Shown here piece by piece: positions 21,607 through 33,331 of a stretch of 64,000 nt of DNA. This DNA is from Pezizomycotina sp. ARF18 (lineage: Eukaryota; Ascomycota). Location: NCBI GenBank assembly GCA_002224055.1, contig AZLU01000018.1, positions 215,147-279,146 of the forward strand, in the 5' to 3' direction. The position numbers and the translations under genes were made by a program. How positions within the stretch are numbered: position 1 is the stretch's first letter; each line of letters starts with the position of its first letter. Below the pieces are notes generated by a model that did not search any database, was not told the origin of the DNA, and was given only the letters and a program-made list of their open reading frames with translations.

Positions 21607-22758
21607 ATGGCAGCAGCTCTAATAATAAACGGAAAATGTCTATTAGAAGGAGTAGTCAAAGTATCAGGTTCGAAAATGGTAGCCTCCCGATCATGGGGGC
21701 GCTTCGCCGAGCGGTGAGGAGTCACCTCCACGACGTTCACGGGTGAACGATGTTACAACTTGTGCAGACTCATTGGGTCATTGCGCGAGCACTTCATTTA
21801 CAGAAACAATATACTATCACATAAAAAAGACCATATCGGAGCACGGATATATGCCCGAAAGTTAGCGGGCTGATTCGGGCGTCGATTTTTACTATTGGGT
21901 CGCTGCTGGCGAGGCTCGGACACGCGAGGATACGCTTCCGGGAGGCTGCGCTATTGCGAAGACCAATGACCAACATCTCAGAGGATTAATGTGCCTTGGT
22001 GCGACGGTTATCGCTGGGTTCGTTGAAGCAGTCGCGCCGAAGACAGAACGAGCGAAATCACGATATACGGCCGAAACGGCTAAAGCCTTTCAAGCACAAA
22101 GTCATTGGAGACAGGATCGAAAGCGGAACGCTTCTAATAGCTGGAGCAATGCTTGGGAACCCATTGATTATTGACGGCTGCAATTACGAGCAACAAAAGA
22201 CCCTCATAGACGCTCTTCGACTGGCGGGCGCACAAGTTGAGTGCGGTGGACATTCGACTGTCAAGGTCTATAGAGCGAGAGAATTGAAGGCGATGAATAT
22301 CGAACGGGTCCATACCGTACTTTCCCACGGATCTACAACCACAGTTCATGACTCTCCTAGCTTAGCTCATGGTACAAGCACTGTAACGAGAATGTCTTTG
22401 AGACAAGATTTGGAAGCGCTGGGCTTTCTGCCATGGGAGCAGACATCGTCGTCGACGACGATTGTAAAACCGCTGCCATACAAGGAACGCGCGGGCTTTC
22501 AGCCAGTCAGTCTCTTCAACAGACTTGAGATGTGGAGCTTCGCTGCTCCTGGCGGGACTAGTAGCAGAGGGCAACACAATAATCGAATCAACGGAACACC
22601 TCGATCGCGGCTATGATGGTATCGAACAGAAATTAATCGATGTTGGAGCCGATATTATTAGAATCGATAAAGACGATTCCGGTTCGGAAACATCAGAAAC
22701 TACATCTATCGACAGCTCTCCGCCATCTTCTAGCTCATCTATCGCTTCAACTCCCTGA
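21607..22758 (+). CDS. murA: MurA-like UDP-GlcNAc 1-carboxyvinyltransferase with Ser-rich tail
   Basis: MurA transfers enolpyruvate from PEP to UDP-GlcNAc, the first committed step of peptidoglycan synthesis, and belongs to the EPSP-synthase fold. From the ATG at 21607: [19 protein letters not shown], then SLPIMGAL after a one-base slip, preserving the Lys-Asn pair of the active site; [42 protein letters not shown] (21873-21932); PGGC with the catalytic Cys codon at 21947-21949; [73 protein letters not shown] with the catalytic Asp at 22330-22332; [63 protein letters not shown] with the conserved Arg at 22606-22608. The last 25 or so codons are a Ser/Thr/Asp-rich tail, unlike bacterial MurA. 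Breaks are mostly single-base homopolymer contractions, so the real gene may be intact. I recall some fungal proteins labelled EPT/RTPC-like, which may be relatives. Confidence 0.88.
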
Positions 22759-25049
22759 CACTTCACTATCCCCCTTCCTTCGCTTTGCGTCTTTGATATC
22801 CCAAATAAGGTAGAGAACAAACTCGTTGCTGCGCTTTTAGGACGGTGTCCGTCGCGTTATATTTAGCGGCAGTGTTTCGGTGATTGCTTTCTTAAGTTCT
22901 TCCTGTTCGGGGAGCAGCCTGCCTATACCGGCAGCAAAGTATCTGTCAGAGATCCAATAGCGGCAGCCATTTTTTTTGTTGTATCTGAATAACAATAACA
23001 ATAATATATTCCTTGCATTGTTAGCGTTTTCTCTAGTTATCGCCATTAGTATTGCTAGTGCTATGTATGTACATACATACGTGAGATATTTCAGTAGAGA
23101 ACCTTTTTGGTTGCCTCTTACAACTTTGGCTCGACAATTATTGATTGAACTTCCCAAGAGAGTCGGAAAGTTGTGCTTATTTTATTCTGCGGTTTACATT
23201 TACCCATCCAGGATCTGTTGAGCGATAGACACGTTGCAGATGATCACGCTTTCAGCTCAAGATGCCAACGAAAACTCCCCACTAAAATCGCCCCACCAAC
23301 CCGCTAGTTTGGACTAGATAGCTTGACATCATCAATGGGAAATTTACGGCATTGAAAAAAAAGCCTCATCCTGTTTTTCTTATCTTTCCTTAAAGTTTTT
23401 GCTTTGAGGAGCTAGCTAGATTATTCACCGATTTCTTCCATGCAAAGATACTTTATTATCATTAGGAGCTTTCATTCCGGTAGCTCACCACGCTAGCGGT
23501 ACCCGTACAGAACATTTCTACTAGTAAGTGGCGCATTTATTCCCTCCACAACTACGAGATGATAACCTTAGCGGTGAGACGCGAGGCAGTTTTCGAGAGA
23601 AATACTATTCATGAGTTTTCGTAGATAGTTTACAGCTTAATGGCGACATGTATATTGATAAAAAGGGTGAGGTCAAGATTCGGTTTCCCTTGAGGGATAG
23701 TTCTCGGTAGATTTCAATACAGAGACCAATGTATTTCATAAAGGAAGGAAGAAAAAATTGGGAAGAAAAGATATCGTCGTGAGCTCAATGACTCCTACAG
23801 AAATGGCGACGGCGAGACTAGGCTACTAACGAACGCTTTCGAGGAGAGGAGCTGACTCTTCACCTCACGTTTGCAAAAACCGTCGGCCGACGTTCTCCTT
23901 TTTGGAATCTAAGCTTTTCAGGCAAATCTAAGCTCAATTCTGATTCCTTACACCATGCAGTTAGGACCAATATCTGCAATGATAGGAAGGATGCCCCTGT
24001 ACAATCGACGATTCGAAAAATTTTTTTCTCTCCTTTTTTTTCCAATATAGAGTGGGATCTCTTGGGCGAGAAACTATATGAAGAGATCCTCGCTTGTCAT
24101 TGCATATCTCCAGGCATTAGGACTATAAATTTTACATATCGGGGATTCGGCATTTCGCACACAAAACCCCAAAGTAAATTAGCTTCAGTTGAAGTCTAGA
24201 TAGCCTTACTTGTCCATATCTAGCTTCGAGATACTTTATCCGTTTTTTCCCTTGGTATTTTAAACGGTATTCGACTTTCAAAGGAGCGGATTTCAATTTC
24301 ATATCCTGAACCTAAAGTTTTTGTGCAATATATAATGAGGTGAGGAATATATAAATATATAACGCCATCCGTGCAACAGCGAAATCGATGTACCTCAGGT
24401 ATGTAATACACACGTAACCCGGGCCTTTAACTGCAAATGCGTAGCAATATTCACGTGATAACGTGCATTCCAAATATTTCGATATCCTTGCTTAATCTAC
24501 GATGACGCGGTTATCCTACGTCTACAGAAGCCTTGTAAAGAGAAGATGTCTTCGCGGAGGATGCAGTAGATATTTTTTTTTTGAAACCCGGGGTGGAAAT
24601 CCATAGGGTATTATGGTTACACAAAGTGAGGATCATCCTCCGAAGGTATTCGGACGACTGGTTAATATTGAAATGTTTGATTACGGATCGAACGGAACTA
24701 TTTGGAACTTTGAGCGCTCGGATATCGTGGCGGAAAGGATACATATAAAATTCGAGGGAGGAATGAGATGAGATGCCTATTATACTGGTAGCACACCCGT
24801 TAGAAGGGATTAAGCATAAATATTCACAAGCTGGAAATAATATATACAATTTTTTTCCCCTTGATTATTTAAAAAGCTTCAATTTCACCTTGATTTTTTT
24901 TTTTTTTTTTTTGGTCCAGCATAGAAAGGTTCTAGAACCTCTCAAAAATCCAGTCTATAAAAAACATCAACGAACGAAAACCTCTGTTGAAAACTCAACC
25001 CTACTTTCTTTCTACCGGCACAAACCTTATCTACGTCCTTTCGGCAGCC
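22759..25049. other. No firmly assignable gene; possible small minus-strand gene next to murA
   Basis: At 22837-23157 the minus strand reads NNCRAKVVRGNQKGSLLKYL, then a GTATGT donor and a CAG acceptor about 110 bp later, then DRYFAAGIGRLLPEQEELKKAITETL before a stop. This could be a two-exon gene, but the frames do not join cleanly and I do not recognise it. From 23230 to 25049 only short open frames occur, with a T run near 24895-24912 ahead of the next gene. Confidence 0.4.
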
Positions 25050-25650
25050 ATGGCCCAAACCCAACAGTTCCCATCTTGGGCCGTCCACCCGGCGTTTTCT
25101 ATACCGACTTTAACCCGTACAGCAGCCAGATCCTGCGCCAGGAGGTCCAGAGGCAGATGGAAGATTCTCGCGCGCACGCCGCGTGGGAGAGGTACACGGA
25201 CGCGAAGCGCTGGTTCGAGCTCATGGAAAGCTACGAGGCGTACTTTAAGAAGTTTGGGGATAGTAAGAATAAACTCCCTCCAACCCCGAAATCTTGTTTC
25301 TCTTCTGGCGAGGTTCTTACTGACAGTGATTCTTTCTGTTGTTTTTTTTTTATAGGGGACCCTGGCGTACAGCCGACATCGACTCCCGCCTCTGCCGCTT
25401 CATCACGCACGAGCTGCAGGTGCACCCAAACCGCCACGCTTCCCGCAAGGGCATGAGGAAGCTCGAGAAGGACGTCCTCGACGCCGCGTTCTTCAATGTG
25501 GAAAAATCCAGGAGGGACGCGGAGGCCGTTCTCGACGACAACTTGAGGGCGATCATTCAGCAGCACGTCGATTCCATTATCGATACGATAGAGCAGTGTT
25601 CCGGGGCGGAGGGTTGGTCGGAGTTCATGGAGACGGACGATAATCTTTAA
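25050..25650 (+). CDS. Hypothetical fungal protein, two exons
   Basis: Start ATG at 25050 (MAQTQQFPSWAVHP). A frame slip near 25095 leads into FYTDFNPYSSQILRQEVQRQ. Exon 1 ends at 25262 after AYFKKFGD, and the intron spans 25263-25355 (93 bp, GTAAG...TATAG). Exon 2 reads RGPWRTADIDSRLCRFITHE and runs to the stop at 25650. The protein, about 165 residues, is highly charged and predicted helical, with repeated EKD/RRDAE segments and an IIQQHVDSIIDTIEQC amphipathic helix near the end. No signal peptide or catalytic motif is visible. The clean intron and sustained frame make it a real gene; function unknown. Confidence 0.75.
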
Positions 25651-26133
25651 AAAAAAAAAAAAAAAAAAGCATAAAAAGGGCATTATAGGGGAATTTTATT
25701 ATATGGATATTTTTATATAGGGATATGGAAACGAAAGGCGAATAGGAGCGTGGTTAGCATGACTTGGTTGGGATCTGTGCTGCATTTGTTTCTTCTTTTT
25801 CTTTTTCTATCTTCCTTTTCTTCGAAAAACGTTAAAAAGTAAGGTGGAGAATTACCTAGAGCGGAGCATTAAAATAAATTCTACTATCATATATAATCTC
25901 GTGAAGAGACTGCAAGTTTTAGGCAGCACGTATTAAAAATGCTTTAAGCTCAATACAAATGCAAAATGAACGGAAATAAAGTCCACGAAAAAGAATATCG
26001 TGCGCCCGACTGCGCTCAATGAGAACCTGGTGTGCAAAGTAATACCTGATAATAATGATAAGATGTATGAAAAAGTCCAACCAAAAGATGACTAAAAAGA
26101 AGTGCAAAATAAGCCACAGCATGTCCCTTCACG
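25651..26133. other. Intergenic between convergent genes
   Basis: Begins with an A run (25650-25668) just after the stop codon. No gene seen. Confidence 0.5.
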
Positions 26134-26930
26134 TCAGCCTAGTATTCCTCGCCACCTTCGGCCTCTTCCCCGCAACGCCCGCCAGCGGATCTCCACCACC
26201 AACACCTCCCTGCGAAGAACTCCCCTCCCATTCTTCCTCTTCCTCGACGTACTCCTCGAACTACCCGCGCTCTCAATCCTTCTCCTACTATCACTATTCC
26301 TCGCGTCTCCGTTCACCGTACTATCGTCGTCGTCGTCGTCATCGTCCGTATCCTCCACTATTACAACCTTCCTCTCTTCCGCCGCTGCGGCGAACGCAGC
26401 TTCGAGCGCTTCCTCGACCTCGGGTTCGTGAGACTTCATCTTGTGGAACGAGGCGTGATGGCCGCAGCCGTCGCACTCGAAGGATGTATTCGCTTTTAAT
26501 GGGTGTGCCATGAAGCGGAGGCACGAACAGACGGAGACGATACCCGTTGTTTGCATGCAGCGGCCGCGGGGGATTGGGTAGTGCATCTGTCGTAAAATGT
26601 TATGAGTACTGTTAATCTTGGTAAGAGGGAGGAGAATTGGTTACATACTGTGCTCCAAACGCTACCCTGCGGCATACCGCCGCGCTGTAGGACTTCTCTG
26701 CTGCCTCCTGCATGGTAGCCGTTACGACGGCCCTCGACGACGTCGTCCTCCGGACTACCCTCCTCTCCGCGTTTGCGGGTACTTGTTCAATAGCGGACTG
26801 CTGTGATGAGGAGTTGGAGCTGAAGCTGGAGGCGGATATGGATTTGAGTAGCGCTCCCGCAGTGTGGTTCGCAACGCTTGAGAAGAGTGAGGAAGCCAGG
26901 GTTGTAGAATGTGTGATTTAATCGGGGAAC
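26134..26930 (-). CDS. Hypothetical fungal protein with CDGCGHHASFH motif
   Basis: The second exon (26134-26586) reads CMQTTGIVSVCSCLRFMAHP, then ECDGCGHHASFHKMKSHEPE, then an Ala/Glu helix, a run of eight Asp encoded by a GTC-type microsatellite near 26322-26345, and a basic Ser/Arg-rich tail. The Cys-x2-Cys-His-His...His spacing suggests a small metal-binding site. I recall similar CDxCxHHASFH segments in ascomycete proteins of unknown function. A first exon upstream (about 26649-26930) reads VRRTTSSRAVVTATMQEAAEKS with a Ser-rich start, joined by a 62-bp intron at 26587-26648 (GTATGT...CAG). The start codon is not clear. Confidence 0.6.
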
Positions 26931-29082
26931 TCGAGAGGTTTCTTTGTCGGGGTTATCGACTGGTGGCGAGGGATGATTAGAAGAAATAGGGAGAAGGAGG
27001 GCTTAAGATGACAAAAAGAAGAACAGTACAAAGATGCTTTGCAATGCTGGTATGTTGGATCGTGAGGGTCGTTACATAGAAAAATGGTTGTTGTCTTTGT
27101 TCGAATATTGAACAGCTCAACGGTCATGCAAGGGGTTTTTAGCGGCCGTAGGTAAACAAGGGTAAGTGGTGGCGGACACGCGTGAATTGAATTTTGGAAA
27201 AAGCAATTTGAGGTACGTGCTGCTAGCTTCTCGTAGTAGCACGCTTTTATTTTGTACGACTCAAAGCGTGATCCCTACAGAAGCTTCCAGGAGTTTACGG
27301 ATGTTCTGTTTAATTTCGATAGAACGAAAATAAGAGATGCAGCACTAGACTATGCAAAGCTTAGAAGATATCTATTGATTCATTTGAACACGCTATTTAA
27401 TTTTTCTTTTCTTTTTTAAGGCGTAATAGTATTTAACCGATCGTTGACTGGTAACTTTAAGGCTTACATACAGCAATCGACATCAGTACAATTGGGGAGT
27501 CCACGTCAAGTAAGTACTGTGCACTCGGTACGATTTGATGTTTTCACGAGAAATATGAAGCCGTTATACGAATTGAACTGTTCGATGATCCTGCCTACTT
27601 TGAAGTTTTTTTGATGTATTTATTTTCTAGCTTTTTCAAACGTGGCATGGATTTGATGCACAGGCAATTCAATATACGACAACTTACGAAGTATATGATA
27701 CGATAATACGTAGAAGCATCTGGCGCAATCCACCTGCGCTTTCTTTTGTGCAGTGTCCTGCTGAGAATGAACTCGATTTAAGAGATTTGCTTGAACAACC
27801 TACGAAATAAGCTAAACCCAAGTGTGCCTTTGCAATCATGGTTGATTTCCGGAAGCTCAAGTCAGATTTATCCATTATAAAGCAGTCGGCGATCTCGAGA
27901 ATTTGTCTGTAGCCTATATATGTGCAGGAACTGCGGTTTTTTTTTTTTTTTTTTTTTTTTTGGTGGACCTTGACACTTAATTTACTCAACTAACAAATCC
28001 TCGCGGTGCTTGTCAAGATACCTCATTAATTAGTTAAAGTACAATAGCAAAGCCAACCTGAACAATGTTAGTGCATTACGCAGAGAACTACGGTGTAGAA
28101 ATCCCGCATGACAAAAGGACTATATTCTATGACGACGTACACCAATATCGGCACGTCGAGTATAAAGGCTTTTATAATATCGCGCTCGAGTGCAGGACTA
28201 CTCCAACAGCAAAAATATCAAGGAGCCTAGCTAAACCATCCGCAATGTTCACACGGTGTAGCAGCATTCTAACGAACTTTTAGACTACCCTTCGACGGAA
28301 ACAGCTGCAATAACAAAAAAAATATCATTTGGTGGTATTAATCTTAAATCTTCGAACGGGAGGGAGTTCGAAAGTGAAAACATTTGAAAGAGACAAAAGG
28401 AGAAATAAGGGAAGATAGCGCATATAAAAGGATTGGAAGAAAACAGAGGAGTAAAGATATGTGAATTTTATAGCAGGTATATGTTGGTTATAAGTTATCG
28501 CTATAGTCGTTATATTACTCAAAAAGCCTGGACTAAGTAGCTACTCAGGTAGTCGTCGCAGATACAATATAGATAGCACATTAGAAGGGTATCGAAAGCA
28601 GTAAAGTTTCATAAACAGATATAGCTAATCCTCCCTTTTATGATTTATTCTAATGTCATAAAAGTTATCACCATGGTACCGAGAACGGAAAAGCAAAATG
28701 TAAAATAATCATAGCTCCATAGTCTTATATTAAACAAGAAAAGGGGAAAAACAAAAGTCAAACGCCGAAACCAAAGTAAATAACACAGAGAGAACAATTT
28801 TACAGGCAGTATTGAAGAAACTAGATAGGAAAACTACACTTTTTATGTGCATGGCCAGAGACACTATATGGAATATAAGAAGCGATATAATATGTTAATT
28901 AATTTTGACGAATGGAAAAGTGAAACACTTTGTGTCGTCGAACATATTAAAAATTAAATATGGTGAACATGAGGTAGACCCTCTGAACGTGCAACTATAG
29001 AAATGAGAAATCATTTCTACAAGCGTATTTCACCCTATGAGCAAAGCGAAAAAAAAAGTCGTCATCAACATTGTTCCTTCTA
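26931..29082. other. No assignable gene
   Basis: Open frames at 27684-27989 (-), 28065-28283 (+) and 28325-28522 (-) have no recognised motif. T run near 27939-27961. Confidence 0.4.
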
Positions 29083-30811
29083 TTACTTCCCACCTTTTGA
29101 AGTCTTAGGTCTCTTCGCGGCGGGTTTCCTATGCTACTACCGCCGCCGCCGCTACCACCTTTCGACCGTCCGTGGCTGCTCCTCGGCGGCTGCAACTCCT
29201 CTTCCTCTTCATCCTCTTCGTCTTAACAGGTCTCCGCCTCTTCGAGCCCGCAGATGCTTTCCTCGTGCGCGGCGCTCTGCCTCCCGCTCTTCCGCCTGCT
29301 CCTCGACGATCCACCCTCTCCTCATCCTCCTCCTCGTGCTTCGCAGCCGCATTCGCAGCAGCAGCTCTACCTCCCTCTCTCTTGCTTTTCCCACCCGTTT
29401 CGTGATCCTGCAGGAAAACTGCGGCTGGTTCTTCCGCAGCCAGCAGTACACGCTCATGGATTACGCGGCCAGTGGTGCTCCTCCTCCGCTACCGTGCTAG
29501 ACGATCCGTTCGGAGCAGTCGTAGCGACGGGTGAAAGGGCATGGGATTGTCATGTTCTCGCTGTCGTGGTGGTAGTTTACTATCGTCCGGAGTAGCTCTT
29601 CGTCTTCGATCGGGTTTTTAGAAGGGTGATGCGTGACGGAAACGGGGCGGGGTTTCGCCGCGGATGTATTCGGGTTCTGCCGGAGGGTGAGGATGCGCTT
29701 CAGCATGCGTCGCTCCCGCTTCTTGGGTTTTTCTCTTCCGCTTCTGCCTCGGCGGCGGTTCCTCCTTTTCGGGTTTACGCCGGCTGTTGTCCCGCTTCGC
29801 TTTCGGCGACAAAGATTTGTCTTCGTCCATGGGTTCGGGTTTGCCGGAGTCCGCAACGTCGCCGTTGATACCGTTGATCGTGCGCGTCTCTTTGACTTTC
29901 CGCTTCTTTATCCGCATTCTTTTCCTCGGAATCCTTCTTGCTGTCTTCTTCACCGTCCGCTTTATCGGGTTTATCACCGTTTCCTTCATCCTTCTTCTCC
30001 TCCGCTTGCGATACGTCCTTATCACCTTCCTCCTTCTTCTCGTCACTCTTCTCCGCCGGCTCGACATCCATAGCCTCCCTTTCTTCCACTTTTTCCACCT
30101 CCTTCTCCTTCTCTCTATCTTTATCCTCGTTATCCAGATCCATCGCGTCGCCGTCCGCCACCGCCGTTACTTCCTTCTCTTTATCCCCGCCCCCTTCCTC
30201 TCCCTCTTTCTCCTTTGCCGGCTCCTCCTCGGCGTCGGAAACATCGTCCGGGTCGGGTTCCAGCACGTAAAACTCCCGCCTCTTAAACTCCTCCAGCGAA
30301 TCGGGGCTCATGAGCCTCGGCGGCGACGCGACGGACGGGCTGCCGATGAACTGCCGGAGGTCCTTACCGATGCTTTCGTCCGCGTTTAGCTCCAGTAGAA
30401 GGTCCAGGAGGCGACTGATCGATTTTTTGGAAAGAGAGAACTTCGTTAGAAAAATTACTTTTCCGCCAAAAAAAAAAAAAAAAAAAGACAGTAAATGGAA
30501 TGAGAGGTGAGGAGGTAAAGAAGCATACTTATTCTCCTCCGTCATCCGCTTTATCATCTCCGTCGCGATGAGGTCCTCCTTGAAGAGCTCGTCGGACCGC
30601 TTCATTACGGCGTCGAAGCGGTACTTCAGCTTCCGGTATTTCTTCCTGTTTTCCCAAAAAAAAAAAAAAAAAAAAAGTTAGGAACATTCATACAACCCGC
30701 AAAAGCATCGTCCGGTGGGTTAGAAAACAGAAAAAAAAAGACGCACTTGTACGATTTATATGAAGGCTTGTGGTCGCCGCCGCCGCCGGTCTTGGACGAG
30801 GACTCGACCAT
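29083..30811 (-). CDS. iec3: Iec3-like subunit of the INO80 chromatin remodelling complex
   Basis: Three exons at the 5' end splice cleanly. Exon 1 is 30811-30747 (MVESSSKTGGGGDHKPSYKSY), intron 30746-30646 (101 bp); exon 2 is 30645-30529 (KKKYRKLKYRFDAVMKRSDE...EEN), intron 30528-30415 (114 bp); exon 3 starts at 30414 with NRLLDLLLELNAD. The joined YKKKYRKLKYRF...LF+E..A.+..+RM.EEN.RLLDLLLELN block is the conserved N-terminal helix of fungal Ies3/Iec3 proteins. The remainder is a long acidic Glu/Lys/Asp-rich region (about 30270-29900), then a basic stretch with NPNTSAAKPRPVSV, PFTRRYD, SVYCWLRKNQPQFSCRITKR and a basic C-terminus ending KRPKTSKGGK at 29083. Later parts jump frames several times. 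Nuclear, acting with INO80 in nucleosome sliding; assignment rests on the N-terminal block. Confidence 0.7.
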
Positions 30812-31682
30812 CGCCGTTGTCTATTGAAGTTGGTGTTTTGTGATGGGAGTTTGTAGTCTTTTTGTTCCCGGATAACGCGAATTTTTTTTTAGAAGGCTTG
30901 CTTGAAATGAATAATAGAAGGTATCCGAAGCTCGGGGTTGAGTAGATATATAGGTGGAAGAAGAGGACATGTAGTATTTATACGGTAGCGAAGATAGGAA
31001 GTATTCAGTGCGAGTCCATTCGATGGAAGGAGATAATAGTATTTGTTAAGTATTCGAGGGGAGAGTGGAGGATATTTGAATGAATGGGAAGAAAAATATA
31101 TCGTTGTTGGACACCTATCAGGTGAAACAAGGCGAGAGAAAAAAAAGTTAAAGAGAAAAAAAAAACCTCCGTTACAGAATTTCGCGCTTTGTCGCAAAAT
31201 TTCCTATTTCCGTTTCGTAAAATGATGACGATGGAGGGAGGGACGGAGATGGATGAAGATGGCGATGAAGAAGATGACGATGGAGGAGTGTAGATGTTAG
31301 GGAGTGTCACGATCAACAAAGGGGAAGGAAGAAGATGAGAGAAGGAATTTCTTCTCTCGTAAGGGAACAGCCCATTGCCGCGATAAGAATTGTTGGCCTC
31401 TTTTTTTTTTTTTGGCCTTGTTTTCTCTCCATAGAGCCTCTCCCTAAGTAAAAGTGGGATGTTCCGCCAAAGTTTCATAACTATCGCGGAAAATTGTAAT
31501 TTAAAATTAGCCACATTAATTAATTAGCCACGATTTCATTCTGCACGCAAGCCTCAATCTTTAAAAAAAAATTATCAGGCGAAAATTTTCTTCACCACTA
31601 GAACTCCACGATCTTTTTACAGACATCGAACATCTCGAATCGCAAAGTCAATTGCGCAAGCAAGTTTAAAACAAGAACTAAA
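30812..31682. other. Divergent promoter region between Iec3-like and NOP13
   Basis: The two genes point away from each other across about 870 bp. The stretch contains GA-rich runs, poly(T) near 31400-31411 and overlapping spurious frames. It probably holds both promoters; no specific element identified. Confidence 0.45.
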
Positions 31683-33331
31683 ATGGCGGAAGATATAGCA
31701 GAAGCCGATCGCATGGAGGTCGAAGACGTAGTGGAAAAGAAGGAGAAGACAAAGAAGGAGAAGAAAGACAAGAAGGAAAAGAGCAAAGACAAGTCCGGGA
31801 AGAAGGAAAAGAAAGATAAGTCTGAAAAGAAGGACAAGAAAGAGAAGGACAAAAAGGATAAGAAGAAGAAGGAAAAGAAAGAAAAGAAGGACAAAAAGGA
31901 AACTACCGCTACCGAAGAAGCTGAGAACGGTATTGCCTCTACTGCCACTACTACAATCGAGAACGGCACCTCAGCACCTCCAACCTCCAACGGCACCTCC
32001 ACCACCGACTCCAAAAAGCGCAAGCGCACCGACGAAGACAACCCACTAGAAATAAACGTCGACCTCCCCGAACCGCCCTCCAAAAAACAACTCCGCAAGC
32101 TCAAAAAATTAAAAGAATCCGGCGTCGATGTCGACGCTTTAACCGCCGCGAACGTCGACGTCCTAAAGCGCGGTAAAAATAAAGGCGACGACGGCGACAA
32201 GCGTTCCCCTTACGGTATATGGATCGGGAATTACCGTACGATATTACACCGGAGCAATTAAAGGAGTTTTGGTTAGGGGCGTTTTGAGGCTGGTACTTCT
32301 TCTACGCTGTTGAGAAGAAAGTAAAAGAGGGTGAAGAGGAGGGGAGAATGGGGAAGAGGAAGAGGAAGATGGAGAAACTTGTCTTCGACGGGTATTACAC
32401 CCGCGATATCACGCGCATAAAACTACCCAAGGAATCGAACAAAATGAACAAGGGCTTCGCGTACGTCGACTTCTCCCGCATCGCGTGCGTGCAGTACGCC
32501 ATCCTACTCAGCGAGTCGTGGCTAGGTCACAGGAAGGTCCTGATAAATCCAACACGGACTTTAAAGGCCGACCCGACAAGCCTAAGAAGAAGAAGGTGAT
32601 GATCCGAATACTGCCGCAGGAGAAGCAGACGGTGATAAGGAAGAAGGAGGAAAGAGCGAGCCCCACCCCGTTTCTAAACCGTCTTCGTCGGAAACCTCGG
32701 CTTCGAAACGACGGAAGCGGATCTAAAAGAACACTTCGGCAAAGCGGGCTCGCTGAAAAAGGTACGCATGGCTACGTTCGAAGATACGGGGAAGTGTAAA
32801 GGCTTCGCGTGGATCGATTTCGAATCGCAAGAGGGCAGTAGAAACCGTGTCCGGATGGAAAAAGAACCACCATCCAAAGACGAAGACGCCGGAACGGCGA
32901 CGTCGACTCTACCGTAGATACGAAATTAAAGAAAGAAAAAACCAAACCCAAAAAGAAAACTTCAACCCCTTCAGCTTCCTCGGCGGCCGTAAACTTCGCC
33001 TAGAATACGGCGAGGATTCGACCCTGCGGTACAACAAGCGCTCGGTAAGAAAAAGAGGAGCGGGAGAAGAGGGAGACGGACGATTTCATACCGCTGGATT
33101 TAGGCGATGGGTTCGTGAGCGTGAGTGAGGAGAAGAGGGAGCAGCGGAATGCTAGGGCTAGGAGGCCGAGAGGAGGACTGAGCTGAAGGAAGTAGCGAAG
33201 ACGTTAAGAAGGAGAAAAGGATAAGAAAGGACGCGAGGACAGTCAAGCCCGGTGCCGCCCTCGCTAACGCGGAAAGGGAAAAGGTTGGCATCGTCGAGGG
33301 TCAGGGTACGAAGATGACCTTTGACGATTAA
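31683..33331 (+). CDS. NOP13: NOP13-like nucleolar RRM protein
   Basis: Nucleolar RNA-binding protein linked to pre-60S/pre-rRNA particles. From the ATG at 31683: an acidic start, a long Lys/Glu repeat (KKEKKDKKEK type), an acidic Ser/Thr linker, KKRKRTDEDNP and PSKKQLRKLKKLKESG. RRM1 begins SPYGIWIGN near 32207 and, after a frame slip, continues as PYDITPEQLKEF, then KGFAYVDFSR (RNP1, near 32451-32480) and LGHRKVLI. RRM2 reads VFVGNLGFETTEADLKEHFG (near 32680-32740), VRMATFED, GKCKGFAWIDFE (RNP1 near 32797-32830) and GRKLRLEYGEDSTLRYNKRS (near 32986-33045). The end EGQGTKMTFDD-stop is typical of Nop13. At least six frame slips, chiefly lost bases, break the frame, including one right after the WIGN motif. 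No intron is evident. Confidence 0.87.

Noticed and set aside
17822-22758. Bacterial contamination or chimeric contig
   Set aside because: Not excluded formally, but fungal genes lie on both sides and MurA has a Ser-rich non-bacterial tail; read mapping would settle it.
29618-30389. Long open frames on the plus strand and alternate minus frames across the acidic Iec3-like exon
   Set aside because: Shadows of a Glu/Lys/Asp repeat; the antisense readings are Leu/Ser/Phe monotony.
31598-32200. 200-codon minus-strand ORF, Ser/Phe-rich
   Set aside because: Reverse complement of the NOP13 Lys/Glu repeat.
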